The notes under the pieces: model-generated
What the model was told of the DNA's origin: nothing
Databases searched by the model: none
What the model saw: the letters and a program-made list of their open reading frames with translations, nothing else
Origin: Verrucomicrobiota bacterium
GTDB lineage: Bacteria > Verrucomicrobiota > Verrucomicrobiia > Limisphaerales > JAFGQR01
Length of the DNA stretch: 64,000 bases
Direction: 5' to 3'
Assembly: GCA_016935555.1 (NCBI GenBank)
Contig: JAFGQR010000011.1
Location: 101,115-165,114 of the forward strand
Program-made: the position numbers and the translations under genes
Shown: piece after piece, positions 9,917 through 19,036 of the stretch
Layout of the letters: every line of letters begins with the position of its first letter
How positions within the stretch are numbered: the first letter of the stretch is position 1

Positions 9917-11164
9917 TCACGGCTTCGCCCGGTCCACCCGGGCCACGATTAACACGCCGCTCGCGACGGCAAAGGCGACATCGTCCCGGGGCGAGAGTCC
10001 GACACCCTCGACATAGGTGGAGGAGCCTTCGAAGCGAATGCGCCCGATCTCACGGCCGCGTTTCAGATCCCAGAGGCGTGCCGTGCTGTCTCCGGCGCCG
10101 GAGATGAGCCGGGTGGAGTCTGTGGAAAACGCGAGGCTCACCACCCAGTTCTGGTGGCCTTCGAGCAGCGTCCCGCGCTCGCCGGTGCGCGCGTTCCAGA
10201 GGATGATGTCGCGCGGCGCGTAACCCACCGCCAGCAGGCTGCCATCGGGCGACAGTGCCGCTGAAAGCGGGCCCGAACCGTGCGCCGCGTCGTAGCAGAC
10301 GTGGCGCACCTCGCCCGTGGCGCCCTCGAGCAGAAAGGCGCCGCGGGGCTGGCCGGGAATTTCCAGGACGGCGAGTCGGCTTCCGTCGTGCGCGCCGGCG
10401 AGGGTATGGAAGTCATCGCGGATGAAAGCGCGAAAGGTCCAACGGCGCTGTGCGGTGGCGAGGTCGAGGACGGCGCCGGCCGGCTGGTCATGGTTGACGG
10501 CCTTGCCGTCCTTCCAGTATTCGACCGAGCCGCCCCACACCACGCGGTTGTTGCCCAGCCAGGTCACGCGGTCCACCTTGCGCGCCACATCGTCGCCGAC
10601 GGTGCGACAAGTGCCTTTCGCAAGGTCCCAGACCAGCAAGGCGCCGGTCGCCGTTCCCGTCAGCAACGCGGCTCCGTTGGGGGCGAAGGCCAGGCAGCTG
10701 ATGACCTGGCCCGGCTGGTGGAGGTCCCGGGCCGGTTTGCCGGCGGCGTCGAACAGGCGCACGCTCCCGTGGCTGGTGATGACGGCGAATTCGGCAGCGG
10801 CCGGATTCACGCAACCGACGGCGGTCAGGGACTCGTCTTGCACCTCGGCGATCTGTTCCAGGGCGAGCGCCTTATCCTCCTGCCGTTGCTTCTGGATGTA
10901 GGCGGCGCGCTCTTCCATCTCCTCCAGGCGCGGCCCCAGCGCGCGGTAGAGCCGGTCAATGCGCCGGGTCTGTTCGTCGAGTTGATCCTGCAGCCGCTTC
11001 ACCGCGGCGGGGATGTCCCGCGATGGCGCCTCCGCCGCTGCGGCGGCGAAGGCGGCACAGGCGGCGAGGGTGAGACACGCGGCGAACCGATGGCTGGGGC
11101 TGGGGGATGCTGTGGTTTTGGGCTTCATGGTGTGGGATGGGGTTGTGAGGGGATTGTTGTTCAA
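9917..11164 (-). CDS. Secreted/periplasmic WD40-repeat protein with N-terminal coiled coil
   Basis: Signal-like N-terminus (RFAACLTLAACAAFAAAAA), charged helical region, then WD-type blades (SLAFSTDSTRLISGAGDSTARLWDLKRGREI). True start may be the Met at MKPKTT. Confidence 0.8.
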   Translation of the reverse strand: MNNNPLTTPSHTMKPKTTASPSPSHRFAACLTLAACAAFAAAAAEAPSRDIPAAVKRLQDQLDEQTRRIDRLYRALGPRLEEMEERAAYIQKQRQEDKALALEQIAEVQDESLTAVGCVNPAAAEFAVITSHGSVRLFDAAGKPARDLHQPGQVISCLAFAPNGAALLTGTATGALLVWDLAKGTCRTVGDDVARKVDRVTWLGNNRVVWGGSVEYWKDGKAVNHDQPAGAVLDLATAQRRWTFRAFIRDDFHTLAGAHDGSRLAVLEIPGQPRGAFLLEGATGEVRHVCYDAAHGSGPLSAALSPDGSLLAVGYAPRDIILWNARTGERGTLLEGHQNWVVSLAFSTDSTRLISGAGDSTARLWDLKRGREIGRIRFEGSSTYVEGVGLSPRDDVAFAVASGVLIVARVDRAKP

Positions 11165-11255
11165 GGCCGGCAGGCTCTCCGCCGTGCGGGCGTGAAATCG
11201 GTCGTTTTCATTGAGTCATGGTGCTGGGTTCGGCCCCAGCCGGGCTGGAAGCGGT

Positions 11256-12164
11256 CTAGTGCAGCAGCGACAGCTTCGGGTCTTCGCCTTCCAGCAGACG
11301 GCGGGTGGCGGTCGCGCAGATTTTAAAGAGGGTGTCGAGCATGGGGTTGCGGGTTCCCTGCCAGAGGATGCAGAGCGGGACCATGTTGAAGCCTTCGAGC
11401 GGCAGGGCGCGGACCTGGGGATGGAACTTCATTTTGGGCACGCCGACGGTGACGCCGCAGCCGTAGCCATGGGCGACGTAGGTTTGGACCAGTTCCACGG
11501 TGCTGACTTCGATGCCGCCGAACCAGTCCACGCTGAGTTTGGCCAGGCCGTCCTGGAAGGCCCGGCAGATCGGCTCGTTGCTGGGCACCGTGATGAGCGA
11601 ATCCTGGATGCGGTCGCGCTGCCAGAGTTCGGCGGCGCTCTTGAGTTTGCTGGTGCGGGGCACCAGCAGCACCAGCGGCAGCCGCAGCAGCGGGATGCTG
11701 TGGATGCCTGCGGGCGGCTTCGCCGCGCCCACCAGGCCGATGGACACGTCCACTTCCTGTCGCTGCAGCCACGTGACGACTTCCGGGTCGTAACCTTCGC
11801 GCAGCGTGACTTTGAGCTTGGGAAACGACCGGCGCAGTTCCTGCAGAATGCCGGGCAGATGGTCGCGCATCATGATCTCCGACGCCGCCAGCCGCAGTTG
11901 TTGGGACACGCCGCCGCGGAGCGTGTCGGCCACCGGTCCCAGGTTGTCGAAGAACGGCCGGATGAACTCGTAAAGCTCCTTGCCGGGGGGCGTCAGCGAG
12001 AAGGGGCGGCGTTGGAAGAGCGTGACACCCAGGAATTCCTCCAGTTGGATGACCTGCCCGCTGACGGCCGGTTGCTGGATGCCGTAGGGCATGTGGCGCA
12101 CCGCTTCGCTGATGCCGCCGTGCCGGGCGACGTAGTAGAACAGTTCAAGGTGATGGATGTTCAT
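11256..12164 (-). CDS. LysR-family transcriptional regulator
   Basis: N-terminal wHTH MNIHHLELFYYVARHGGISEAVRHMPYGIQQPAVSGQVIQLEEFLGVTLFQRRPFSLTPPGKEL; LysR substrate-binding type C-terminus. Confidence 0.9.
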   Translation of the reverse strand: MNIHHLELFYYVARHGGISEAVRHMPYGIQQPAVSGQVIQLEEFLGVTLFQRRPFSLTPPGKELYEFIRPFFDNLGPVADTLRGGVSQQLRLAASEIMMRDHLPGILQELRRSFPKLKVTLREGYDPEVVTWLQRQEVDVSIGLVGAAKPPAGIHSIPLLRLPLVLLVPRTSKLKSAAELWQRDRIQDSLITVPSNEPICRAFQDGLAKLSVDWFGGIEVSTVELVQTYVAHGYGCGVTVGVPKMKFHPQVRALPLEGFNMVPLCILWQGTRNPMLDTLFKICATATRRLLEGEDPKLSLLH

Positions 12165-12530
12165 CGCTCATTGCCGGCACCCTCGCCCGGCGGGCCGCCG
12201 CCGGGCCCCGCACGTCTTCCGGCACGGGCCGGACGGGTCGTGGGCCCGGTTATACCATTTTTGGGCGCGGGTGCAAGGGAAGTTGATGCGGGTTGTTCAA
12301 GCACGGCGAACGCGGCGCCGCGCCGTGGGCGGCTTGTTCCGTGGGTGGCATCCGGCATAACCAATGCCCCCCACGGCGACCGTCGCTCGTCGCTGCCGCG
12401 ACTTGGGCGGACGCGCAGACGCGGCTGCGGCACGGCGCTCCGCCACCGTCAACCCCGGATGCACCCGCGCAGTGGCGGGTGATGAGGAAAAGCTCGTCAG
12501 GGGGCGTTGGATGAGGTAACATGAGGCGGT

Positions 12531-13124
12531 TTGTTGGATGTGATCGCGACTCCCGACAACGCGGTGCCGGCGCCGGGGCGCTGGACTCACGGCACGCCGC
12601 CGCCCAATGTGCTGTTGCATGCGAACGCGCTCGTCACGGGCGAGTTGGCGTTCAAGCGTTTTCACAGCACGCTCGAGCGTGCGCTGGTGGTGGGTGCGCA
12701 CAGCACGATGGACGGGGTGCATTTCGACCTGGGCGAGGGCGGCCGGGTGTCGATTGGCGACTACTGCTATTTCACCAACGCCGTGCTTCTGTGCGAGCTG
12801 GAACTGCGCATCGGCCATTACGTGATGATCGGCTGGAACACCGTCGTCACCGACACCGACTTTCATCCGGTGGCGCCGGCGGAGCGGATTGCCGATGCCA
12901 TTGCGTGTTCGCCCCTCGGGCGGGGGCGTCCCCGGCCTGCGGTCCTCAGGCGCCCGGTGGTGATCGAGGACAACGTCTGGATTGGTCCCAACGCCACCCT
13001 TTTGAAGGGCGTGCGGGTGGGAGGGGGGGCGTTTATTGAGCCCGGCGCGGTGGTGACGCGCGACGTGCCGTCCAGGGCGCGTGTGATGGGCAACCCGGCG
13101 CAGATCATCGGAGAGGCGCCATGA
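12531..13124 (+). CDS. Left-handed beta-helix (hexapeptide) acyl/acetyltransferase
   Basis: IEDNVWIGPNATLLKGVRVGGGAFIEPGAVVTRDVPSRARVMGNPAQIIG; TTG start assumed. Confidence 0.85.
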   Translation: MLDVIATPDNAVPAPGRWTHGTPPPNVLLHANALVTGELAFKRFHSTLERALVVGAHSTMDGVHFDLGEGGRVSIGDYCYFTNAVLLCELELRIGHYVMIGWNTVVTDTDFHPVAPAERIADAIACSPLGRGRPRPAVLRRPVVIEDNVWIGPNATLLKGVRVGGGAFIEPGAVVTRDVPSRARVMGNPAQIIGEAP

Positions 13125-13723
13125 CGCCCGGCCGGAGGATTGAAGGCGACTGGTATGCCGGCTCGGTTCCGGAGAACGTCGTCCTTGACGCGACGGCCTA
13201 CGTGGAGACCTCGTTCAGTTTCACATTGTTCCGGAGCCGGCTGCCGGCGGGCGTGCGTTACGGCCGGGGCGCCTCGACGTACCTGGGCACCCTGTTTGAT
13301 GTCGGGCCGCAGGGGCGCGTGACGCTCGGCGAGTGCGCGCTGGTGCACGGCGCCCGCATCATTTGCGACGCGGAAATCAGCATCGGCGATTACGCGTTGA
13401 TTTCGTGGAATGTGGTGTTGATGGACACCTACCGGGTGCCGTTCGACGCCGCCCAACGGCGTCGCGAACTGGAGCGGGTGCCGGCGCGGGAGCCGCGTGT
13501 GGCGTGTGCCGACGTGCCGGCGCGTCCGGTGCGGGTTGGGCGGAATGTCTGGATCGGGTTCGAGGCCTGCGTGCTGCCCGGGGTGACCCTTGGGGAGGGG
13601 GCCATCGTCGGGGCTCGGTCCGTGGTGGCATCGGACGTGCCGCCGTTCACGGTGGTCGCAGGCAATCCGGCGCGGGTCATCCGGCCGCTGACCGACCGGG
13701 AAAGGAACCGTCATGCTGGTTAA
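13121..13723 (+). CDS. Left-handed beta-helix (hexapeptide) acyl/acetyltransferase, paralogue of the preceding gene
   Basis: VGRNVWIGFEACVLPGVTLGEGAIVGARSVVASDVPPFTVVAGNPARVIR; ATGA overlap with upstream gene. Confidence 0.88.
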   Translation: MTPGRRIEGDWYAGSVPENVVLDATAYVETSFSFTLFRSRLPAGVRYGRGASTYLGTLFDVGPQGRVTLGECALVHGARIICDAEISIGDYALISWNVVLMDTYRVPFDAAQRRRELERVPAREPRVACADVPARPVRVGRNVWIGFEACVLPGVTLGEGAIVGARSVVASDVPPFTVVAGNPARVIRPLTDRERNRHAG

Positions 13724-14888
13724 CGCTCCGACAAAGGGCCGGATCATTGTGTTCGGGATTCTGTTTTGGTATCCGCTGGCGGGGGTGACGTATCAGTTTC
13801 TGCATTATCTGCTCGGGCTGCGGCGGCTGGGGTATGATCCGTATTACATCGAGGACTCGGGGCGCTGGGTGTATGACCCGCGGCTGAACGATCTGACGCC
13901 CGATGCGGCGGGCAACATCGCCGCGGTGCTGCCGGCGCTTGAGGCGCACGGTTTTGGGGACCGCTGGGCCTTTCGCGGCAACTACCCGGACGGCCGGTGC
14001 TACGGGATGTCCGAGGCGCAGATGGAGCAGCTCTACCGCGACGCCGACGCGTTTCTCAACGTGACCGGCGCCCAGGAACTGCGCGACGAGCATCGCCGCG
14101 TCAAACGCCGCATTTATGTCGAGTCCGATCCCTTCGCGTCCCAGGTGAAGGTGGCAAAGGGCGACGCCGGCATGATGGCCACGCTGGCCGCCCACGACAC
14201 GCTGTTCACGTTTGGGGAGAATCTGGGCGCTGCCGACTGCGGGGTGCCGACGGGGCCGTTCCGCTGGCTGCCGACGCGGCAGCCGGTGGCGATGGACCTG
14301 TGGGACGGCGGGGGGCCGGTGGGCGGAGCGGCGTTCACCACCATCACCACCTGGCACAACCGGGGCAAGGACCTCGAATGGAACGGCGACACGTGGTATT
14401 GGACCAAGGACCGCGAGTTCGAAAAGTTCCTCGAGTTGCCTCGCCGCCGGGCGGTGCCGTTCGAACTGGCGGCCACGGTGGATCCGCAGGTCAAGACGCG
14501 TCTGCTCGATGGCGGCTGGCGCCAGACCGACTCGGTGGCCATTTCGCGCGACACCCGCCTGTACCACGATTACATCCAGCAGTCGCGCGGCGAGTTCACC
14601 GTCGCGCGCGACCAGTATGTGCGTCCCCGCACCGGCTGGTTCAGCGACCGCACCGCCTGCTATCTGGCCGCGGGCCGTCCCGTGATCACCCAGGAGACCG
14701 GGTTCAGCAAGTTTCTGCCGTCGGGCCGTGGTCTTTTTGGGTTTGAGACCATGGACCAGATCCTGGCGGCGGTGGATGCGATCGAGGGCGATTACGCCGG
14801 GCACTGCCGGGCGGCGCGGGAGCTTGCTGCCGAGCATTTCGCGGCCGAGAAGGTGGTGGGCAGTCTGATGGCGCGTGCCGGGTTATGA
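13713..14888 (+). CDS. Glycosyltransferase-like protein (CgeB-like C-terminal signature), paralogue 1
   Basis: IQQSRGEFTVARDQYVRPRTGWFSDRTACYLAAGRPVITQETGFSKFLPSGRGLFGF signature; 11-bp overlap with upstream gene. Confidence 0.65.
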   Translation: MLVNAPTKGRIIVFGILFWYPLAGVTYQFLHYLLGLRRLGYDPYYIEDSGRWVYDPRLNDLTPDAAGNIAAVLPALEAHGFGDRWAFRGNYPDGRCYGMSEAQMEQLYRDADAFLNVTGAQELRDEHRRVKRRIYVESDPFASQVKVAKGDAGMMATLAAHDTLFTFGENLGAADCGVPTGPFRWLPTRQPVAMDLWDGGGPVGGAAFTTITTWHNRGKDLEWNGDTWYWTKDREFEKFLELPRRRAVPFELAATVDPQVKTRLLDGGWRQTDSVAISRDTRLYHDYIQQSRGEFTVARDQYVRPRTGWFSDRTACYLAAGRPVITQETGFSKFLPSGRGLFGFETMDQILAAVDAIEGDYAGHCRAARELAAEHFAAEKVVGSLMARAGL

Positions 14889-16021
14889 GGATCATCCTGG
14901 CGGGCACCATCGGGCGGTCCGGTCTTGGGGGGCAGGCCTGGGCCAGTCTCCAGTACCTGGTCGGCCTGCGCGCCCTGGGCCACGACGTGTGCTATCTCGA
15001 GGATTGCGGCGATACGACGTGGGTATGGGACTGGGAACAGGAGGTGTGGAATTACGAGCTGGATTATCCCGCCGCCTATGTGCGCGCGTGCCTCGAACCC
15101 TTCGGCCTGGGCGACTCCTGGATCTACCGCACCGACAGCGGCTCGCGGGGGCTGCCTCTCGAACGGTTCCATGCCGTCTGCCGGGACGCGGATCTGTTGA
15201 TCGTGCGCGCCGCGCCGCTGTGGACGTGGCGGACGGAATACGACTGGCCGCGGCGCCGGGCTTTTATCGACGTCGATCCCGGGTTCACTCAGATCCGCCT
15301 GGCTAACGGCGACCGTGGGTTGGCGGAGGGCATCGGGCGGTGCGAGCGGCGGTTCACGGTGGGCCAGCGCGTGGGCGCGCCCGGCTGTGCGGTGCCGACG
15401 GACGGGGGGCCGTGGCGGGCGACGCTTCCGCCGGTGGCGTTGTCCGAGTGGCCCGAGGCGGAGGGCGACGCGACGCGGTTCACGTCGATCATCCGCTGGC
15501 AGGGGTTCCGCGAGGCGCAGTATGGCGGGGTGTCGTATGGGCAACGCGACCGTTCCTTTCCGCGGTATCTGGACTTGCCGCGGCGCACGGCCCAGGTCTT
15601 TCGGATGGCCCTGATGGGGACTGATCCCGAGCCGCTGCGGCGGCACGGGTGGGAGGTGGAACGGGGCGAGGTGGTTTCGCGCACGCCACGGTCGTATCGC
15701 CAGTTCATCCAGCAATCGCGTGGCGAGTTCAGCGTGCCCAAGCACGGCTACGTGGCGATGCGCAGCGGGTGGGTCAGCGACCGCACGGTGTGCTACCTGG
15801 CGTCCGGCCGCCCGGTCCTGCTTGAGGACACCGGCCTGGGGGATTGTCTGCCGCTGGGCGAAGGGCTGGTGACGTTCACGGACCCGGAGAGCGCGCTGCG
15901 CGGTTTGGATCGGATCAATGCCGCCTATCCGCGCCATCGCCGCGCCGCCCGCGAGCTGGCCGAGGCCTTTTTCGACGCCGGAAAGGTTTTGCCGAACCTG
16001 CTCGAATCGGCGATGAATTGA
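14885..16021 (+). CDS. Glycosyltransferase-like protein (CgeB-like C-terminal signature), paralogue 2
   Basis: IQQSRGEFSVPKHGYVAMRSGWVSDRTVCYLASGRPVLLEDTGLGDCLPLGEGLVTF; same architecture as upstream gene; ATGA overlap. Confidence 0.65.
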   Translation: MRIILAGTIGRSGLGGQAWASLQYLVGLRALGHDVCYLEDCGDTTWVWDWEQEVWNYELDYPAAYVRACLEPFGLGDSWIYRTDSGSRGLPLERFHAVCRDADLLIVRAAPLWTWRTEYDWPRRRAFIDVDPGFTQIRLANGDRGLAEGIGRCERRFTVGQRVGAPGCAVPTDGGPWRATLPPVALSEWPEAEGDATRFTSIIRWQGFREAQYGGVSYGQRDRSFPRYLDLPRRTAQVFRMALMGTDPEPLRRHGWEVERGEVVSRTPRSYRQFIQQSRGEFSVPKHGYVAMRSGWVSDRTVCYLASGRPVLLEDTGLGDCLPLGEGLVTFTDPESALRGLDRINAAYPRHRRAARELAEAFFDAGKVLPNLLESAMN

Positions 16022-16022
16022 C

Positions 16023-17024
16023 ATGCGCATCGCGGTCGTTTCCACCATGTCGGCCCCGGTTGGCCGCGACGCCGCCGGCAGCGTCGAGGCCTGGACCTGG
16101 CTCCTGGCGCGCGAGCTGAGCCGGGCCGGTCACCGGGTGACGGTGTTTGGCTGCGGCGGGTCGGTGGTGGAAGGCGAGCTGGTGGCCACGTTGCCGGGGC
16201 CCTACGGAGCGCCGGGGGGGTTGGACGACTGGCAGTTGTGCGAGTGGGTGAACCTGTGCCGCGCCGTCGAAGCCTCGGCCCGGTTCGACGTGTTGCACGC
16301 GCAGGCTTACCTGTGGGGCATCCCGCTGCAGCCCTTCTCCCGCGCCCCCATGGTGCACACCCTCCACATCGCCCCCGACGCCAATGCCATCCGCCTTTGG
16401 GAATCGGCGCCCGGCTCGCGGGTGACGGCCATTTCGCGGCACCAGTGGAGCGGCTGCCCGCAGCTCGAGCCCGCCGCCATCATTCCGCACGGCTTGGACA
16501 TTGGGCAGTTCCCGTTCCGGGCGGATCCGGAGGATTATGTGGTTTACCTGGGGCGCTTCACGTCGGGCAAGGGGTCATGCCAGGCCGTGCAGGCGGCGCG
16601 GGCAGCCGGCGTGCGCCTGGTGCTGGCCGGCCCTGAAAACGCCTATTTTCGCGAGAAGATCAAACCGTGGGTGGACGGCCGCACGGTGGAATACGCGGGG
16701 TTTGTGCGGGGTGTGGACCGGGCCCGGTTGCTGGGAGGCGCGCGCGCGCTGCTTTATCCGGTTCAATATCCGGAGCCGTTCGGGCTGGTGCTGGTGGAGG
16801 CGATGCTGTGCGGCACGCCGGTTGCCGCGCTGCGGGTGGGCGCTGTGCCGGAAATTCTCGAGAACGGCGTGAGCGGGTATATGGCGTCGGATGCCGGCGA
16901 GTTGGCGGGTGTGATTTCGCGGTGTGATGGGCTGGATCGGCGGCGGATCCGGGACGAGGCGGTGCGGCGGTTCTCTGCCGGGCGGATGGCCCGCGATTAT
17001 GTCAGGGTGTATGAAGCGGCATGA
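16023..17024 (+). CDS. Glycosyltransferase family 4-like protein
   Basis: VYLGRFTSGKG..., LLYPVQYPEPFGLVLVEAMLCGTPVAALRVGAVPEILENGVSGYMA (GT-B C-terminal motif). Confidence 0.92.
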   Translation: MRIAVVSTMSAPVGRDAAGSVEAWTWLLARELSRAGHRVTVFGCGGSVVEGELVATLPGPYGAPGGLDDWQLCEWVNLCRAVEASARFDVLHAQAYLWGIPLQPFSRAPMVHTLHIAPDANAIRLWESAPGSRVTAISRHQWSGCPQLEPAAIIPHGLDIGQFPFRADPEDYVVYLGRFTSGKGSCQAVQAARAAGVRLVLAGPENAYFREKIKPWVDGRTVEYAGFVRGVDRARLLGGARALLYPVQYPEPFGLVLVEAMLCGTPVAALRVGAVPEILENGVSGYMASDAGELAGVISRCDGLDRRRIRDEAVRRFSAGRMARDYVRVYEAA

Positions 17025-17063
17025 ACGTTGCCGGCCGGCCGCGCTGCCGATTGTGTGTTGCCC

Positions 17064-17699
17064 ATGAATGTTCTGGTTGTTGCTCCCCATCCCGATGACG
17101 AAACCCTCGGCTGTGGCGGCACGCTCTGCCGGCATGCCGCGGGCGGCGACCGTGTGGTCGTGGTGTTTCTGACCTCGGGCGAGCTGGGTCTGAAGCACCT
17201 GCCGCGCGAGCGGGCGTGGGCCATTCGGGAGCGCGAGGCAAGCGCCGCGGCAAGAGTTTTGGGGGTGGCCGCGGTGGAGTTCCTGCGGCAGCCGGACTGG
17301 GGCGTGGGCGGCCATGGGGCCGCGGCCGCGCGCGGGTTGCGTCCCGTGCTGGAGCGCGAGCGGCCCCGGCTTGTCTATGTGCCGCATCGGAAGGAGTGGC
17401 ATCCGGACCACCGTGCGGCGCTGCCGGTGTTGCGGGCGGCGCTGCGGGGCGGGGCGTTGGGGGCGCCGGAGGTGCGCGCCTACGAGGTGTGGACGCCGAT
17501 GGCGAGGCATGATCACGTGGAGGACATCACGGCGGTCATGCCGCGCAAGCTGCGGGCGTTGCGGGCGCACCGCTCGCAGTTGGGCGAGTTCGACTACGCG
17601 CGGGCGGTGCGGGGGTTGAACCAGTTCCGGGGCGAACTGGCGGCGCGATGCCGTTATGCCGAGGTGTTTGCCGCGGTGTCGATCCAGACCGTCCCATGA
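17064..17699 (+). CDS. PIG-L family (LmbE-like) N-deacetylase
   Basis: MNVLVVAPHPDDETLGCGGTLCRHAAGGDRVVVVFLTSGE; VPHRKEWHPDHRAA (HPDDE and HPDH metal-binding motifs). Start chosen at 17064 rather than 17028. Confidence 0.94.
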   Translation: MNVLVVAPHPDDETLGCGGTLCRHAAGGDRVVVVFLTSGELGLKHLPRERAWAIREREASAAARVLGVAAVEFLRQPDWGVGGHGAAAARGLRPVLERERPRLVYVPHRKEWHPDHRAALPVLRAALRGGALGAPEVRAYEVWTPMARHDHVEDITAVMPRKLRALRAHRSQLGEFDYARAVRGLNQFRGELAARCRYAEVFAAVSIQTVP

Positions 17700-19027
17700 G
17701 CCATCCCCTGCGCATTGCGTTGTTTGCGGGCCAGTTCCCGGTGGTGTCGGAGACGTTCATTCTCCGGCAGCTCACCGGCCTGCTGGATCTCGGCCATGCG
17801 GTGGACCTTTATGCCGAGACGCGCGGCGATCCTGCCGACGCGGTGCAGCCGGAGCTCTCGACCCACCGGCTGCTCGAGCGCACCACCTACATGGACATGC
17901 CCGCCGAGTGTGCCCCGTGGGAGCTGCCGGCGTGGCCGCTGGCGGGCGAGACGTGGGTGCCGGGCGCCGCCGAAGCCATCCCCAACTGGCGGCGCGTGGC
18001 GGACGCGCTGCCGGCGCTACGGCGCTGCCTCGAGCGCGCGCCGGCGCTGACCGAGCAGGCGCTCAGCGCGGCGCACTATGGCGCGCGCGCCCTCAGCCTG
18101 TCGGCGCTTTACCGGCTGGACCGGCTCAGCGCGCTGCCGGGGCGTTACGACGTGCTGCATGCGCACTTCGGACCCGTGGGCGAGAGCTTCCGGTTCGCCC
18201 GCGAGTTGTGGCGCGCGCCCCTGGTGGTGAGCTTTCACGGCTACGATTTCACCCGGCTGCCGCGCCAGCAGGGCGCCGACATGTACGCGCGCCTCTTTGC
18301 CGCCGCCGACGCCATCACCGTCAACAGCGAGTTCACCCGCGCGCGCCTCCTGCGCCTGGGCGCGCCTGCGGAGAAGTTGCACCGGCTGCCGATGGGGGTG
18401 GACCTGGACGCGTTCCCGTTTGCGGTCCGTGCGCGGCGCCCCGGCGAGCCGGTGCGCCTGCTCACGGTGGCGCGCCTCGTGGAGATCAAGGGGCACGAGG
18501 TTGCGTTGCGTGCCGTCGCACGTTTGCGGGCGCGGCGTTTGGACGTGCGTTACGAGGTGGTGGGCGACGGTCCGCTGCGGCGCCGGTGCGAGCGGCTTGT
18601 GGAGGAGCTGGGCCTGGGGGACATCGTCGTCCTGCACGGCGCGCGGGACGGCCCGTTTATTCGGGAGCGGATGGCGGCGGCGCACGTTGGGCTTCTGGCG
18701 AGCGTGGCGGTCGAGGGGGATGCCGAAGGGCAGGGGCTGTTTCTGCAGGAGGCCCAGGCGTGCGGTTTGCCTGTGGTGGCAACGCTTCATGGCGGGCTGC
18801 CCGAGGGATTGGTTCCCGGGGAGTCGGGTTTTCTTGTGGCCGAGGGCGATGTCGAGGCGCTGGCGGAACGGTTGGAGCACCTTGTCCTCCACCCCGACTG
18901 CTGGGCCGCCATGGGCCGGCAGGGGCGGGCGTTTGTGGCGCGGCATTATGACATTCACCGGCTCAACCGCCAGCTGGTCGATCTCTATCAAGCCGTCCGG
19001 ACGCGCTTTGTCGCTCCCACGGAATGA
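17696..19027 (+). CDS. Glycosyltransferase family 4 (colanic-acid-type)
   Basis: IALFAGQFPVVSETFILRQ; HAHFGPVGE; GLFLQEAQACGLPVVATLHGGLPEGLVPGESGFLVAEGD; ATGA overlap with upstream gene. Confidence 0.93.
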   Translation: MSHPLRIALFAGQFPVVSETFILRQLTGLLDLGHAVDLYAETRGDPADAVQPELSTHRLLERTTYMDMPAECAPWELPAWPLAGETWVPGAAEAIPNWRRVADALPALRRCLERAPALTEQALSAAHYGARALSLSALYRLDRLSALPGRYDVLHAHFGPVGESFRFARELWRAPLVVSFHGYDFTRLPRQQGADMYARLFAAADAITVNSEFTRARLLRLGAPAEKLHRLPMGVDLDAFPFAVRARRPGEPVRLLTVARLVEIKGHEVALRAVARLRARRLDVRYEVVGDGPLRRRCERLVEELGLGDIVVLHGARDGPFIRERMAAAHVGLLASVAVEGDAEGQGLFLQEAQACGLPVVATLHGGLPEGLVPGESGFLVAEGDVEALAERLEHLVLHPDCWAAMGRQGRAFVARHYDIHRLNRQLVDLYQAVRTRFVAPTE

Positions 19028-19036
19028 GGCAAGACG

